64,000 nucleotides of DNA from Marichromatium gracile (GCF_004343155.1 NZ_SMDC01000003.1:62001-126000); one strand, 5' to 3'; counted from the first letter of the stretch, positions 29,522 to 40,301 are shown. Notes: generated by a model from the sequence alone, not told the origin. Numbers and translations are program-made.

Positions 29522-30070
29522 ATGCGGTCCAAACCCAAGATCCTCGCCCGTCGCGTGGTCGCCGAGAGTCGACTGTTCCGGGTCGAGCAGATCGATCTGG
29601 AGTTCGCCAACGGCGCGCGGCGTACCTATGAGCGGGTGCCCGGCAGCGGCAACGACTCGGTGATGATCGTGCCGATGCTCGATGCCGAGACGGTGTTGCT
29701 GATCCGCGAGTACGGCGCCGGCAGCGAACGTTACGAACTCGGTCTGCCCAAGGGGGTGGTGGAGCCCGACGAGCATCCACTCGCTGCCGCCAACCGTGAA
29801 CTCCAGGAAGAAGTCGGGCATGGGGCGCGGACGCTGCGCATCATCGATCGGGTCTCGCTGGTGCCCGGCTATATCGCCCATCGCAGCCTGATCGTGCTTG
29901 CCCAGGACCTCTATCCGAGTCGCCTGCCGGGCGACGAGCCCGAGGAGATCGAGGTGGTCCCCTGGCGCCTCGACGCGCTCGATGCGCTGCTCGCGCGCGA
30001 GGACTTTGACGAGGCCCGTGCCATCGCCGCGCTCTTTCTCGCGCAGCGCGCGCTCGCCGCCGGGGGCTGA
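29522..30070 (+). CDS. nudE: ADP-sugar/ADP-compound Nudix hydrolase
   Basis: A 182-residue Nudix hydrolase with the box running from GLPKGVVEPDEHPLAAANRE to LQEEVG. NudE acts on ADP-ribose, NADH and Ap3A in E. coli. The start at 29522 has AAGGAG 6 bases upstream; the frame is open farther upstream but overlaps the yrfG promoter region without similarity. Divergent pairing with yrfG supports the name. Confidence 0.9.
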   Translation: MRSKPKILARRVVAESRLFRVEQIDLEFANGARRTYERVPGSGNDSVMIVPMLDAETVLLIREYGAGSERYELGLPKGVVEPDEHPLAAANRELQEEVGHGARTLRIIDRVSLVPGYIAHRSLIVLAQDLYPSRLPGDEPEEIEVVPWRLDALDALLAREDFDEARAIAALFLAQRALAAGG

Positions 30071-30114
30071 GCGGCGCGCCGTCAGCGCTGGGGTCGATAT
30101 CGGGAGGGATCCGC

Positions 30115-31128
30115 ATGACCATCATTCGAGTATGGCTGGCCGCTGCTCTGCTGGGGGTGACGATCGCCGCGGTGGCAGAGGAGGGCGGTGGGGCCTTCGA
30201 CGATCGCCCGCGCGCGACCCTGCTCGAACACCCCGATTGGTTCACCGAGACCCTGTTCGATCTTCCCGATGATCTGGCCAGGGCGGTGGCGGCGGGCAAG
30301 CGCGGGCTGATGGTCTATGTCGGCCAGCGCCGCTGCGCCTATTGTCATCTGCTGATGGACGAGGTGTTCGGCCAGGCCGACATCCGCGACTACACCCGGC
30401 GTCATTTCGACGTCGTCGCACTCGATGCCTGGGGCGTGGCCGAGGTCACCGCCATCGACGGCGCGGTGCTCAGCGAGCGGGCGCTGGCGCTGCGCGAGCA
30501 GGCCGACTTCACCCCGACGATCCTGTTCTATGACGCCGCGGGACGACTGGCGCTGCGGCTGCGCGGTTACTACCCGCCCTATCAGTTTCGCGCCGCGCTC
30601 GAATACGTCGCCGACGCCCACTATCGAGACGAGTCCTTCCGCGACTATCTCGCCCGTGGCGACAATCGTCTGGTGTTCGAGCTCGACGCGCTCAACGAGG
30701 CCGATTTCTTCCAGCCGCCGCCGCACAACCTCGATCGTCGCTTCCCTGCCGAACGGCCCCTGGCGGTCTTCTTCGAGCGCGGCGAGTGTCATGCCTGCGA
30801 CGTGCTCCACGGCCAGGTGTTGCGCGGGACCGGGCTAGATGCGTCTTTCACCCGGATCGACGCGGTACAGCTCGACATGGATGCCCCCACCCCGGTGATC
30901 ACCCCGGACGGTCGGCGTGTCCGTGCGCGTGACTGGGCCGCCGAGCTGGGCCTGTTCTATGCGCCGTCCGTGCTGTTCTTCGACGAGCGTGGTCGTGAGC
31001 TGCTGCGGGTCGACTCGGTGGCGAGCTTCTATCGGCTCGGGCGGGTGCTCGAATACATCGACAGCCGCGCCTATCGCGACCTTCCCTATGGTCGCTGGCG
31101 GGCGCGCGTGGAGACGCCCGGAGAGTGA
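30115..31128 (+). CDS. Exported protein with two thioredoxin-like domains
   Basis: A 337-residue protein with a signal peptide (about residues 1-21). The first thioredoxin-like domain has CAYC (Cys74, Cys77) and a cis-proline in DFTPTILFYD; the second has CHAC (Cys225, Cys228) and a matching cis-proline in FYAPSVLFFD. It resembles SoxW-type periplasmic thioredoxins, which keep SoxYZ or cytochrome partners reduced, but two complete domains in one chain is less usual. It starts 44 bases after nudE with GGAGGG just upstream. The partner is not evident from the context. Confidence 0.8.
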   Translation: MTIIRVWLAAALLGVTIAAVAEEGGGAFDDRPRATLLEHPDWFTETLFDLPDDLARAVAAGKRGLMVYVGQRRCAYCHLLMDEVFGQADIRDYTRRHFDVVALDAWGVAEVTAIDGAVLSERALALREQADFTPTILFYDAAGRLALRLRGYYPPYQFRAALEYVADAHYRDESFRDYLARGDNRLVFELDALNEADFFQPPPHNLDRRFPAERPLAVFFERGECHACDVLHGQVLRGTGLDASFTRIDAVQLDMDAPTPVITPDGRRVRARDWAAELGLFYAPSVLFFDERGRELLRVDSVASFYRLGRVLEYIDSRAYRDLPYGRWRARVETPGE

Positions 31129-31255
31129 AATCGACCGTTTCGTGTACAGTGCTAGTGTTGGGAAAATCAGGGAGTCCGGCGCTACGTCATTGAAATAGCG
31201 CGATCCCGGCATGGTTATTATCTGTTATTTTTCCGCGTCGCTGTTTTTGACGGTC

Positions 31256-31277
31256 TGACGATCGCGCACGATCGTCA
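31256..31277. promoter_or_regulatory. Perfect 9-bp palindrome upstream of pta
   Basis: TGACGATCG and CGATCGTCA are exact inverted copies around the 4-base spacer CGCA. The site lies 21 bases before the pta ATG, just upstream of the ribosome-binding region AGAGGAAG. It could be an operator or form a hairpin in the leader mRNA. I cannot place a confident -35/-10 pair in 31129-31255. Confidence 0.6.
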
Positions 31278-31298
31278 TGCCCCGTAAGAGGAAGAATA

Positions 31299-33394
31299 AT
31301 GCAAAGCGTCTATATCGCCGGCGCCGGACGCGGTAGCGGCAAGTCCGTGGTCGTGCTCGGCTTCATGGAGATGCTCTCGTCGGTCAAGCAGAAGGTCGGG
31401 TTCTTCCGGCCGTTCGCCCCCCGGGGCGCGACCGAGGACAACCTGACCGCGCTGATCCGTAGCCGTTACGATCTGCCGTTCCCGCCCGAGATGCTTTACG
31501 GCTGTACGGTCGAGACCGCCCGTCAGCTGATCGGCAGTGGCCGCTACGACGAGCTGCTGAAGCTGATCCTCAACAAGTTCAAGATGCTCGAGGAGCGCTG
31601 CGACCTGGTGGTCTGCGCCGGGACCGACTACAATGGTTTGATCCCCTCGCTCGAGCTCAGCTTCAACGCCGACCTGGCGAGTCACTTCGGCTGCGGTCTG
31701 GTGGCGGTGGTCAAGGGTTTCGGCCGCACCCCGCAGGAGGCGCAGGACGCGTTGCACATCGCTCACGAACTGATGCGCGAGCGTGGCGGCGACTTCCTGG
31801 TGAGCATCGTCAACGGCGTCGAGCCCGAGTGCGTGGAGACGGTCAAGGACCGTGCCCGCGACCTGCTCACCGACAAGGAGAACGTTTGCGTCATCCCCGA
31901 GGATGCCGAGCTCGGCATGCCGACGGTGGGCGAGGTCTGTCAGGCGCTCGGCGCCGAGCGTCTCTACGGCGACGATGACGCGATGAACCAGGTGGTGTCG
32001 AGCTACAAGATCGCCGCCATGGCGGTGCCCGACTTCCTCGGCTATGTCGAGGACGGCAGCCTGATCATCACCCCGGGTGACCGCGCCGACATCATCCTCG
32101 CCAGTCTCGCCGCCGACGCCTCGGCCGCCTTCCCGCGGGTGGCCGGGCTGCTGCTCACCGGCGGCATCGAACCCTCGGACAAGGTGCGTCAGCTCATCGA
32201 GGGGCTGCGTCGCACCAAGGTCGCCATCCTCCAGGTGCCGACCGACACCTTCACCACGGCGATGAACCTGCACGGCATCGAGTCGACCATCCTCCCCGGC
32301 GATGCGCGCAAGATCGCCGCCGCGCTGGGGCTGTTCGAGGCGCACGTCGACGTCGACGACCTGCGCACCCGGCTCACCGGGCGGCGTTCCGAGCGGGTCA
32401 CCCCGCTGATGTTCGAGTACGAGCTGATCCAGCGCGCCAAGGCGCGGCGCCAGCGCATCGTGCTGCCCGAGGGCAACGACGAGCGGGTGCTGCGCGCCGC
32501 CGAGATCCTGATGCTGCGCCAGGTCGCCGACCTCACCCTGCTCGGCAACCCCGACGAGATCCATCGCACCATCGGCGAGCTCGGGCTCAAGCTCGAGGGG
32601 ATCCGCATCCTCGACCCGGCCACGGCGCCGGAGCGCGAGCGCTATGCCAAGGCCTACTACGAGCTGCGCCGGCACAAGGGCATCTCCGAGCAGATGGCGC
32701 TCGACGTGCTCGAGGACGTCAGCTACTTCGGTACCATGATGGTGCACGTGGGCGACGCCGACGGCATGGTCTCGGGCGCGGTGCACACCACCCAGCACAC
32801 CATCCGCCCGGCCTTCGAGACGGTCAAGACCAAGCCCGGCGTCGAGCTGGTCTCGAGCGTGTTCTTCATGTGCCTGCCCGACCGGGTGCTGGTCTACGGC
32901 GACTGTGCGGTCAACCCCAACCCGACCGCCGAGCAGCTCGCCGAGATCGCCGTGACCTCGGCCGAGACCGCCGCGGCCTTCGGCCTCGAGCCGCGCGTGG
33001 CGATGCTCTCCTATTCGAGCGGCAGCTCGGGCAAGGGCGAGGACGTCGAGCGGGTGCGCGAGGCCGCGCGGCTCGCCCGCGAGCGTCGTCCGGATCTCAA
33101 GATCGAGGGTCCGATCCAGTACGACGCCGCCGTCGACGTCAACGTGGCGCGCTCGAAGATGCCCGACAGCGAGGTCGCCGGACATGCCACCGTGCTGGTG
33201 TTCCCCGACCTCAACACCGGCAACAATACCTACAAGGCGGTGCAGCGCAGCGCCGGGGCGGTGGCCATCGGGCCGGTGCTCCAGGGGCTCAACAAGCCGG
33301 TCAACGACCTCAGCCGCGGCTGTACCGTGACCGACATCATCAACACCGTCGCCATCACCGCCATCCAGGCGCAGACCGAACAGGAGATCCAGGC

Positions 33395-33398
<4 letters not shown>
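31299..33398 (+). CDS. pta: Phosphate acetyltransferase, long form
   Basis: A 699-residue enzyme interconverting acetyl-CoA and acetyl phosphate. The N-terminal third is a BioD-like P-loop domain (GAGRGSGKSVVVLGF), the middle is a DRTGG-like regulatory domain, and the C-terminal catalytic PTA_PTB domain (about residues 375-699) contains LPEGNDERVLRAAE and FPDLNTGNNTYKAVQRS. The stop overlaps ackA by 4 bases, so the pair is one operon for acetate and acetyl-phosphate metabolism. Confidence 0.96.
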
Positions 33399-34609
<1,211 letters not shown>

Positions 34610-34684
34610 ACCTCGACGGGATCGTCAGCCGCCAGCGCTTGGCCGGTGGCGGCTGGCGCTGTCCTCTCGATCAGGCGTACAAGA

Positions 34685-34728
34685 CATGAACGGCGCGCCG
34701 GGCGAGGCCCGCGCGCCGTTCATGTTTT
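34685..34728 (+). terminator. Rho-independent terminator of pta-ackA
   Basis: A long stem: the arm from CATGAACGGCGCGC pairs with GCGCGCCGTTCATG through 18 base pairs with one bulged C, a GAG-containing loop, and TTTT directly after. It ends the pta-ackA transcript. Elsewhere in 34610-34912 there is a second inverted repeat (AGCCGCCA/TGGCGGCT, 34625-34657) that resembles the heptamer-rich intergenic repeats; no gene is seen. Confidence 0.88.
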
Positions 34729-34912
34729 ACGCAGGTCACGGGCTGCCGGTTGGGGAGTGAGCGGACGCGCGCTGTCATGCTGCTGATCCGTCGGATGTGC
34801 GGCCTGTCGGTTAAATGCGAGATAATCGGTCATTCAACCGTGGTCCGCTTGGGGTTTCCCGTCGGCCACGCACGAGAACAACGACCGAACGAGCCACCCC
34901 AAGGAGGTGACG

Positions 34913-36811
34913 ATGTCCGATACCAGCTCCACGTTCTGGAGACCGGTTGCGCTGTTCCTGCTGGTCGCCCTGATCGGCGTCTATCTGCTCTACGAGTGGT
35001 ATGACGACCGGCTCTATGAACAGCTCGACAGCCAGGAGAGCGCGCTCGCCCAGGCCGAGCGCAATGCCCGCCAGCTCGATGCCCGGCTCGCCGATGCCGA
35101 GTCGCGCCGTGAGCTGCTGGCCGCCGAGCTCGATCGGCTGGGCGCCGAGCACGCGGAGCAGCTGAGTGAGCTCGAGCAGCGACTCGCCGCGCTGCTCGGC
35201 GAGAAGCAGGGCCTGGAGGAGCGCTACCAGACGTTGCTCGAGCGCCATCAGGCGATGGAGGTCGATCTCGACTCCGAGCGTGCCCAGGCGAGCGGTGCCT
35301 ATGCCGAGCTCGAGGCGCGCTATCAGCAGGCCGAGGAGACCATCGCCGCGCTGCGTGACGATCTCTCCCGGGTCCATGAGACGATCGCCGCCACCGCGGC
35401 CGAGCATCGTGCCCACATCGAGACCCTGGAGCGTCATCTCAACGAGCGCATCCATCTCTCCACCACTACCCCGATGGATGCCGAGCTGCTGCGTCTGGCG
35501 CAGAACCTCGGGGTCGTGCCCTCGGAGGCCGATCGTCAGGCCATCGCCGAGCTCAAGACCAAGCTCGAACTGCTGCAGGAGGACTATGCCGCCGCCCGCG
35601 CCAAGTACGAGGTCGACTGCGCCCATCTGCGCCAGGCGCTGGAGCAGGCCGAGGCCAAGGCCGAGGCGCGCGGCGCCGAGCTCGAGCAGCTCAAGATCGC
35701 CTACGACGAGGCGCTGGCGGCGCTCGAGACACGTCCCGCCGAGGCTGGCGAGGCCGTGGCCGAGCTCGCCGAGCTGAACCGGACCCTGGCCGCGCGCGAG
35801 GCGCGGATCAGCGAGCTGGAAGCGCGGCTGGTGGCGGTCGGTCAGCAGCGGGTCGAGGCCGAGGCCGCGCTCGCCGAGCGTCCGAGCGCAGCGCAGCTTG
35901 CCGAGCTCGAACGCGCGCTCGGCGAGGCGCGGGCCCGCATCGAGGGACTGGAGACCGAGGCGGCGGCCGCCGCCGAGGGGGCCGATGCCAGTGCCGCGCT
36001 GCGCGAGCAGCTGGCCGCGCGCGAGGCGCGGATCGCCGAGCTGGGGGCCGCGCTCGCCGAGCTGGAGGCCGGGCACCAGGCGCTGAGTGCCGAACTCGAT
36101 GCCCGTCCCACCGCGGCGCGGGTGAGCGAGCTCGAGCAGGCCCTCGCCGCGGCGCAGGCGCGGATCGCCGAGCTGGAGGACGAGCTGGCGGCCTTCGCCG
36201 CCGGTGCCGATGCCGATGCCGGTCTGCGCGAGCGGCTGGCGGCGCGCGAGGCGCGGATCTCCGAGCTGGAGTCGCAGCTCGCCGCGCAGCAGGCACGGCT
36301 GGCCGAGGCCGATGCCGCGCTCGCCGAGCAGGCCGACGACGCCGAGGTTGAGGGGCGGGTCGAGGCGCTGAGCGCGGCGCTCGCCGCCGAGCGCGCCGAG
36401 ACCGCTCGGGTGCGCGCGCTCTACCAACGCCTGGCCGAGCTGGGGGCGAGCTACACCGAGCAGGGGATGCGGCTGCGGCTGGCCAACGACACCCTGCGCT
36501 TCCCCTCGGGGGCGGCGACCCTGCCCGCCGGCGAGCTGCCGGTGCTTGATGGTATCGTCGCGCTGCTCGCCGACAATCCGGGGCTGACCCTGCGGATCGT
36601 CGGTCATACCGACAGCGCCGGCAGCGATGCGATCAACCTGGAACTCTCGCGCCAGCGCGCCGAGGCGGTGCGCCAGGGACTGATCGAGCGTGGGCTGGAG
36701 GCCGCGCGGGTCGAGGCCGAGGGTATCGGCGAGGCCGAGCCGATCGCCAGCAACGCCACCGCGAGCGGTCGCGCCAGCAACCGCCGGGTCGAGATCTATG
36801 TGATCGAGTGA
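34913..36811 (+). CDS. Membrane-anchored coiled-coil protein with OmpA-like peptidoglycan-binding domain
   Basis: A 632-residue protein. A single membrane helix near the N-terminus (about residues 11-27, RPVALFLLVALIGVYLLYEW) is followed by about 480 residues of Ala/Glu/Leu-rich coiled coil. The C-terminal 105 residues are an OmpA-type domain with RFPSGAATLPAGELP, IVGHTDSAGSD and GRASNRRVEIYV. The start ATG at 34913 has AAGGAGG 5 bases upstream. The coiled coil contains two consecutive 75-residue repeats and part of a third. It likely spans the periplasm from inner membrane to peptidoglycan (inference). It is not a standard Pal, OmpA or MotB. Confidence 0.83.
   Translation: MSDTSSTFWRPVALFLLVALIGVYLLYEWYDDRLYEQLDSQESALAQAERNARQLDARLADAESRRELLAAELDRLGAEHAEQLSELEQRLAALLGEKQGLEERYQTLLERHQAMEVDLDSERAQASGAYAELEARYQQAEETIAALRDDLSRVHETIAATAAEHRAHIETLERHLNERIHLSTTTPMDAELLRLAQNLGVVPSEADRQAIAELKTKLELLQEDYAAARAKYEVDCAHLRQALEQAEAKAEARGAELEQLKIAYDEALAALETRPAEAGEAVAELAELNRTLAAREARISELEARLVAVGQQRVEAEAALAERPSAAQLAELERALGEARARIEGLETEAAAAAEGADASAALREQLAAREARIAELGAALAELEAGHQALSAELDARPTAARVSELEQALAAAQARIAELEDELAAFAAGADADAGLRERLAAREARISELESQLAAQQARLAEADAALAEQADDAEVEGRVEALSAALAAERAETARVRALYQRLAELGASYTEQGMRLRLANDTLRFPSGAATLPAGELPVLDGIVALLADNPGLTLRIVGHTDSAGSDAINLELSRQRAEAVRQGLIERGLEAARVEAEGIGEAEPIASNATASGRASNRRVEIYVIE
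35792..36241 (+). repeat. Two 225-bp in-frame tandem repeats in the coiled-coil gene
   Basis: Units 35792-36016 and 36017-36241 each encode 75 residues. Both open AREARI, carry a central P(S/T)AA..(A/S)ELE motif at unit position 31 and close with (A/G)ALREQLA or GLRERLA. A third copy begins at 36242 (AREARISELE) and diverges after about 25 residues. The register is exact, which points to duplication rather than general coiled-coil bias. Confidence 0.8.
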
Positions 36812-36881
36812 CCCGCAGGCGACGTCCGTTGCGACGTCGCCGGGCACGCGCCCGGTCGTTCCGGGCGCCTGTCCTCCCGCC

Positions 36882-37496
36882 TCAGTCGGTGAGTTCCTCG
36901 CCGACCGCCAGCCGGGCATCGAGCCAGGCGTGCACGTCCTCGACGCCCTGTCGTTCGAGCGAGGAGAAGCGCTGTACCGTGATCAGGTCGCCGGCCTCGC
37001 GCAGCTCCCTGGCCACCGCCAGTTCGGCGGCGCGTGCCGCGCCCTTGCGGTACTTGTCGGCCTTGGTCAGCAGCAGCAACAGCGGCAGCTCCGCTTCCTG
37101 CCCCCAGGCGATCATCTGCCGGTCGAAGGCCGAGAGCGGATGACGGATGTCCATCACCACCACCAGCCCGGCGAGCGCGCGTCGCTCGATCAGGTAGGTG
37201 GCCAGATGTTGCTGCCACTGGCGCTTGATCGACTCGGCGACCTTGGCGTAGCCGTAGCCCGGCAGGTCGACCAGACGGCGCTGCTCGTCGAGCTCGAAGA
37301 ACACCAGGTGCTGGGTACGGCCCGGGGTCTTGCTGGTGCGCGCCAGCGCCTTCTGGTGACAGAGGGTGTTGATGGCACTCGATTTGCCGGCGTTGGAGCG
37401 ACCGGCGAAGGCGACCTCGCGACCGCTGTCGGTCGGGGCCTGATCGATCCTCGGGACCGAGGTGAGAAAGTGGGCGCGTTGATAGAAGGGATTCAT
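36882..37496 (-). CDS. engB: Ribosome biogenesis GTPase EngB (YihA/YsxC)
   Basis: A 204-residue TRAFAC GTPase with G1 [10 protein letters not shown]3 [10 protein letters not shown] and G4 TKADK. EngB aids late 50S assembly. The start [13 protein letters not shown] is typical of the family. It lies tail to tail with the OmpA-like gene and upstream of nothing on its strand within 70 bases. Confidence 0.94.
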   Translation of the reverse strand: MNPFYQRAHFLTSVPRIDQAPTDSGREVAFAGRSNAGKSSAINTLCHQKALARTSKTPGRTQHLVFFELDEQRRLVDLPGYGYAKVAESIKRQWQQHLATYLIERRALAGLVVVMDIRHPLSAFDRQMIAWGQEAELPLLLLLTKADKYRKGAARAAELAVARELREAGDLITVQRFSSLERQGVEDVHAWLDARLAVGEELTD

Positions 37497-37587
37497 GGAG
37501 TGTGCGTGCTGGATTGGTCGCCGTGTGGGCGAGGGGAATGGCGTCTGGCGCCGGGATGGGTAGGGATGCCTGAGTGGCGGGGCGGCG

Positions 37588-38073
37588 TCAAGCCTCGACG
37601 GGGCGCTGCCAGTGTCCGGAGCGACCGCCGTGCTTCTCGATCAGGCGCACCTGCTCGATGATCATGCCGCGATCGCTCGCCTTGCACATGTCATAGATGG
37701 TGAGCAGCGCGACCTGGACGGCGCACAGCGCCTCCATCTCGACACCGGTGGGACCGGTGGTCTCGACCCGGGCGCTGCACTCGACGGTGCTGGTCTCGGC
37801 GTCGGGGGTGAAGGCGATCTCCACCCGCGAGAGCGCGAGCGGATGACAGAGCGGGATCAGATCGGCGGTGCGCTTGGCACCCATGATGGCGGCGATGCGC
37901 GCCACGCCGAGCACGTCGCCCTTGCCGGCGCCGCCCTGACGGATGCGCTCGAGGGTTGCGGGGTGCATGCGAATGCGGCCCGCGGCGAGTGCGCCGCGCC
38001 GGGTCGAGGGCTTGTCGCCGACATCGACCATGCGCGCCGCGCCCTGGTCGTCGAAATGGGTGAGATCGTCCAT
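37588..38073 (-). CDS. moaC: Cyclic pyranopterin monophosphate synthase
   Basis: A 161-residue MoaC. The start [20 protein letters not shown] at 38073 matches the family, as do [15 protein letters not shown] and the catalytic-region motif [11 protein letters not shown]. It completes cyclic pyranopterin monophosphate, the first molybdopterin intermediate. No other moa gene is nearby. It follows ppa by 55 bases on the same strand. Confidence 0.93.
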   Translation of the reverse strand: MDDLTHFDDQGAARMVDVGDKPSTRRGALAAGRIRMHPATLERIRQGGAGKGDVLGVARIAAIMGAKRTADLIPLCHPLALSRVEIAFTPDAETSTVECSARVETTGPTGVEMEALCAVQVALLTIYDMCKASDRGMIIEQVRLIEKHGGRSGHWQRPVEA

Positions 38074-38128
38074 CGGCGGGGCTCCGTCGGTCGGGGCGCC
38101 GCCCGCCCAGGGGCGGGCGGGACGCGGA

Positions 38129-38677
38129 TCAGAAGGCCGGCTTCTCCGGGGCCTCGTCGAACATGCGCACGCTCTCCATGATCTCCTGGCGCGCCTCCTC
38201 GCGGCCGAACCAGCCGTCGACACGGACCCATTTGCCTTCGTCGAGATCCTTGTAGTGCTCGAAGAAGTGGGCGATCTGGTCGAGCAGGTGCTCGGGCATG
38301 TCGCGGAAGTTGGTGATGTGACGATAGCCCTTGTAGAGCTTGTCGATCGGCAGCGCCAACACCTTGGCGTCGTCGCCCGACTCGTCGGTCATCTTCAGCA
38401 CGCCGATCGGGCGGCACTTGATCACCGAGCCGCACAGCAGCGGATAGGGCGTGGCCACCAGCACGTCGACCGGGTCGCCGTCGGCCGACAGGGTGTGGGG
38501 GACATAGCCGTAGTTGCAGGGATAGTACATCGCCGTCGACATGAAGCGGTCGACGAACATCGCGCCGGTGTCCTTGTCCATCTCGTACTTCACCGGCTCG
38601 GAGCGGGCCGGGATCTCGATGATGACGTTGATTTCGTTGGGGACGTTGTCGCCCCTGGAGACTTTCTTCAGATCCAT
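38129..38677 (-). CDS. ppa: Inorganic pyrophosphatase, family I
   Basis: A 182-residue soluble pyrophosphatase. The signature DGDPVDVLV with its three metal-binding aspartates is present, as are [11 protein letters not shown] and [18 protein letters not shown]. The start [16 protein letters not shown] at 38677 is typical. It removes PPi, while the nearby phosphofructokinase appears able to use PPi, so the two could compete for it. A non-coding stretch with an inverted-repeat element separates them. Confidence 0.95.
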   Translation of the reverse strand: MDLKKVSRGDNVPNEINVIIEIPARSEPVKYEMDKDTGAMFVDRFMSTAMYYPCNYGYVPHTLSADGDPVDVLVATPYPLLCGSVIKCRPIGVLKMTDESGDDAKVLALPIDKLYKGYRHITNFRDMPEHLLDQIAHFFEHYKDLDEGKWVRVDGWFGREEARQEIMESVRMFDEAPEKPAF

Positions 38678-38852
38678 GTAAGTACTCTGATGGTTGCGAG
38701 GGGTGGTTGTCGCGGCGCGCACGCAGGCCCGGGGGGCGGTCGATCCCCCGACGCACACGCGCGACGGAAAGCGACGGATTGTAGACGATCCCCGTGACGG
38801 AATCCCAATCGCGGGCGGTTTCGGTGGGTTTCAGCAGTCAGCCCAGCCGGGG

Positions 38853-39035
38853 ATTGAACCGCCAAGGCGCGAAGGTGATCAAGGCGTCATTGTCCAGGTT
38901 GTCTCGATGCGCTTCGGTGCGTGCGCTGACAGACGACAGGTGGAGCCGTGGTGTGATCGATGGATGTCCGCCAGCCCAGATGTGGGCTGACGGCAACGGC
39001 ATGCTTCTTTGCGTGCTTCGCGTCTTTGTGGTTCA
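38853..39035. repeat. Intergenic element with terminal inverted repeats (copy 2)
   Basis: The left arm 38853-38883 begins ATTGAACCGCCAAG; the right arm 39007-39035 is its diverged inverted partner (TGAACCACAAAG on the minus strand), about 24 of 29 bases matching the copy-1 consensus. The ends end in GCAAAG-like sequence. The interior has no gene. The element fills most of 38678-39044 between ppa and the phosphofructokinase gene, and its right arm lies only 10 bases beyond that gene's stop codon. Confidence 0.7.
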
Positions 39036-39044
39036 GCGTTTCAC

Positions 39045-40301
39045 CTACTCGACCTCGAACAGTCCGAGTCTGCGCTCGACGGCGCGGTTCTGGAGGGTGA
39101 CGTATTTGGGCAGGCCGCGCTCGAAGGGCGGGTAGTCCTCGCCCTGGATCAGCGGGATCAGGTAGTCCTTGCAGGCCTGGGTGATGCCGTAGCCGTCGGC
39201 GGAGATGAATTCCTTGGGCATGAACTTCTCGACGTTGGCGACCTCGGCGAGCGGGGCCTCGCCGACCTCCCAGGCGTAGGGATCGTTGCTCAGACGGCGC
39301 ACCGTCGGCATCACCGCGTTGTGCCCGGCGAGGGCGAACTCGACCCCGGCGCGGCCCATGGCGTAGGCCTGCTCGACGTCGGTCTTGGAGGCGAGATGAC
39401 GTGCGGCGCGCTGCAGATAGTCGGCCACCGCCCAGTGGAACTTGTAGCCGAAGGCCTCCTTGACCATGTTCGCCACCACCGGCGCGGCGCCGCCGAGCTG
39501 GGCGTGGCCGAAGGCGTCGCGGGTACCCTGCTCGGCGAGGAAGCGGCCATCGGGGTGATGCGCGCCCTCGGAGACCACCACGGTGCAGAAACCGTGACGC
39601 TCGACCTTCTCCTGCACCGCGGCGAGGAAACGGGTCTGGTCGAACTCGACCTCGGGGAAGAGCACCAGCACCGGGATGCCGTGGTCCTCGGCGAGCGCCC
39701 CGGCGGCGGCGATCCAGCCGGCGTGACGGCCCATCACCTCGAGCACGAAGACCTTGGTCGAGGTCTTGGCCATCGAGCGCACGTCGAACGAGGCCTCGAG
39801 GGTGGAGGTGGCGATGTACTTGGCCACCGAGCCGAAGCCGGGGCAGTTGTCGGTGATCGGCAGGTCGTTGTCGACGGTCTTGGGGATGTGGATCGCCTGC
39901 ACCGGGTAGCCGAGGCTGGCCGAGAGCTGGGAGACCTTGTAGCAGGTGTCGGCCGAGTCGCCGCCGCCGTTGTAGAAGAAGTAGCCGATGTCGTGGGCGC
40001 GGAAGACCTCGATCAGGCGCTCGTACTCGCGGCGGTTGGCCTCCAGGCTCTTGAGCTTGTAGCGACAGGAGCCGAAGGCGCCGGACGGGGTGTAGCGCAG
40101 CGCGGCGATCGCCTCGTCGGACTCGGCCGAGGTGTCGATCAGGTCCTCGGTGAGCGCGCCGATGATGCCGTTGCGCCCGGCATAGACCTTGCCGATCCGG
40201 TCGGGATGCTGGCGCGCGGTCTCGAGCACGCCGCAGGCCGAGGCGTTGATGACGGCGGTGACGCCGCCGGATTGGGCGTAGAAGGCGTTCTTCGCGGACA
40301 T
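39045..40301 (-). CDS. pfp: 6-phosphofructokinase, probably pyrophosphate-dependent
   Basis: A 418-residue PfkA-superfamily enzyme phosphorylating fructose 6-phosphate. The start MSAKNAFYAQSGGVTAVINA matches methanotroph and sulfur-oxidiser PPi-type enzymes. PKTVDND (residues 140-146) has the lysine associated with PPi use, where ATP enzymes have PGTIDND. The donor loop NGGGDSADT (111-119) carries Ser after GGD, neither the Gly of ATP enzymes nor the Asp usual in PPi enzymes, so donor use is not certain. PPi dependence would make the step reversible. Location near ppa fits a PPi link. Confidence 0.85.
   Translation of the reverse strand: MSAKNAFYAQSGGVTAVINASACGVLETARQHPDRIGKVYAGRNGIIGALTEDLIDTSAESDEAIAALRYTPSGAFGSCRYKLKSLEANRREYERLIEVFRAHDIGYFFYNGGGDSADTCYKVSQLSASLGYPVQAIHIPKTVDNDLPITDNCPGFGSVAKYIATSTLEASFDVRSMAKTSTKVFVLEVMGRHAGWIAAAGALAEDHGIPVLVLFPEVEFDQTRFLAAVQEKVERHGFCTVVVSEGAHHPDGRFLAEQGTRDAFGHAQLGGAAPVVANMVKEAFGYKFHWAVADYLQRAARHLASKTDVEQAYAMGRAGVEFALAGHNAVMPTVRRLSNDPYAWEVGEAPLAEVANVEKFMPKEFISADGYGITQACKDYLIPLIQGEDYPPFERGLPKYVTLQNRAVERRLGLFEVE

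Noticed and set aside
31275-33185. 636-codon open frame antisense to pta
   Set aside because: pta is full length with all its domains on the other strand; the antisense product has no recognisable motif.
34811-36919. 702-codon open frame antisense to the OmpA-like gene
   Set aside because: It mirrors the Ala/Glu/Leu coiled coil on the plus strand, which has a good ribosome-binding site, a membrane helix and a conserved OmpA domain.
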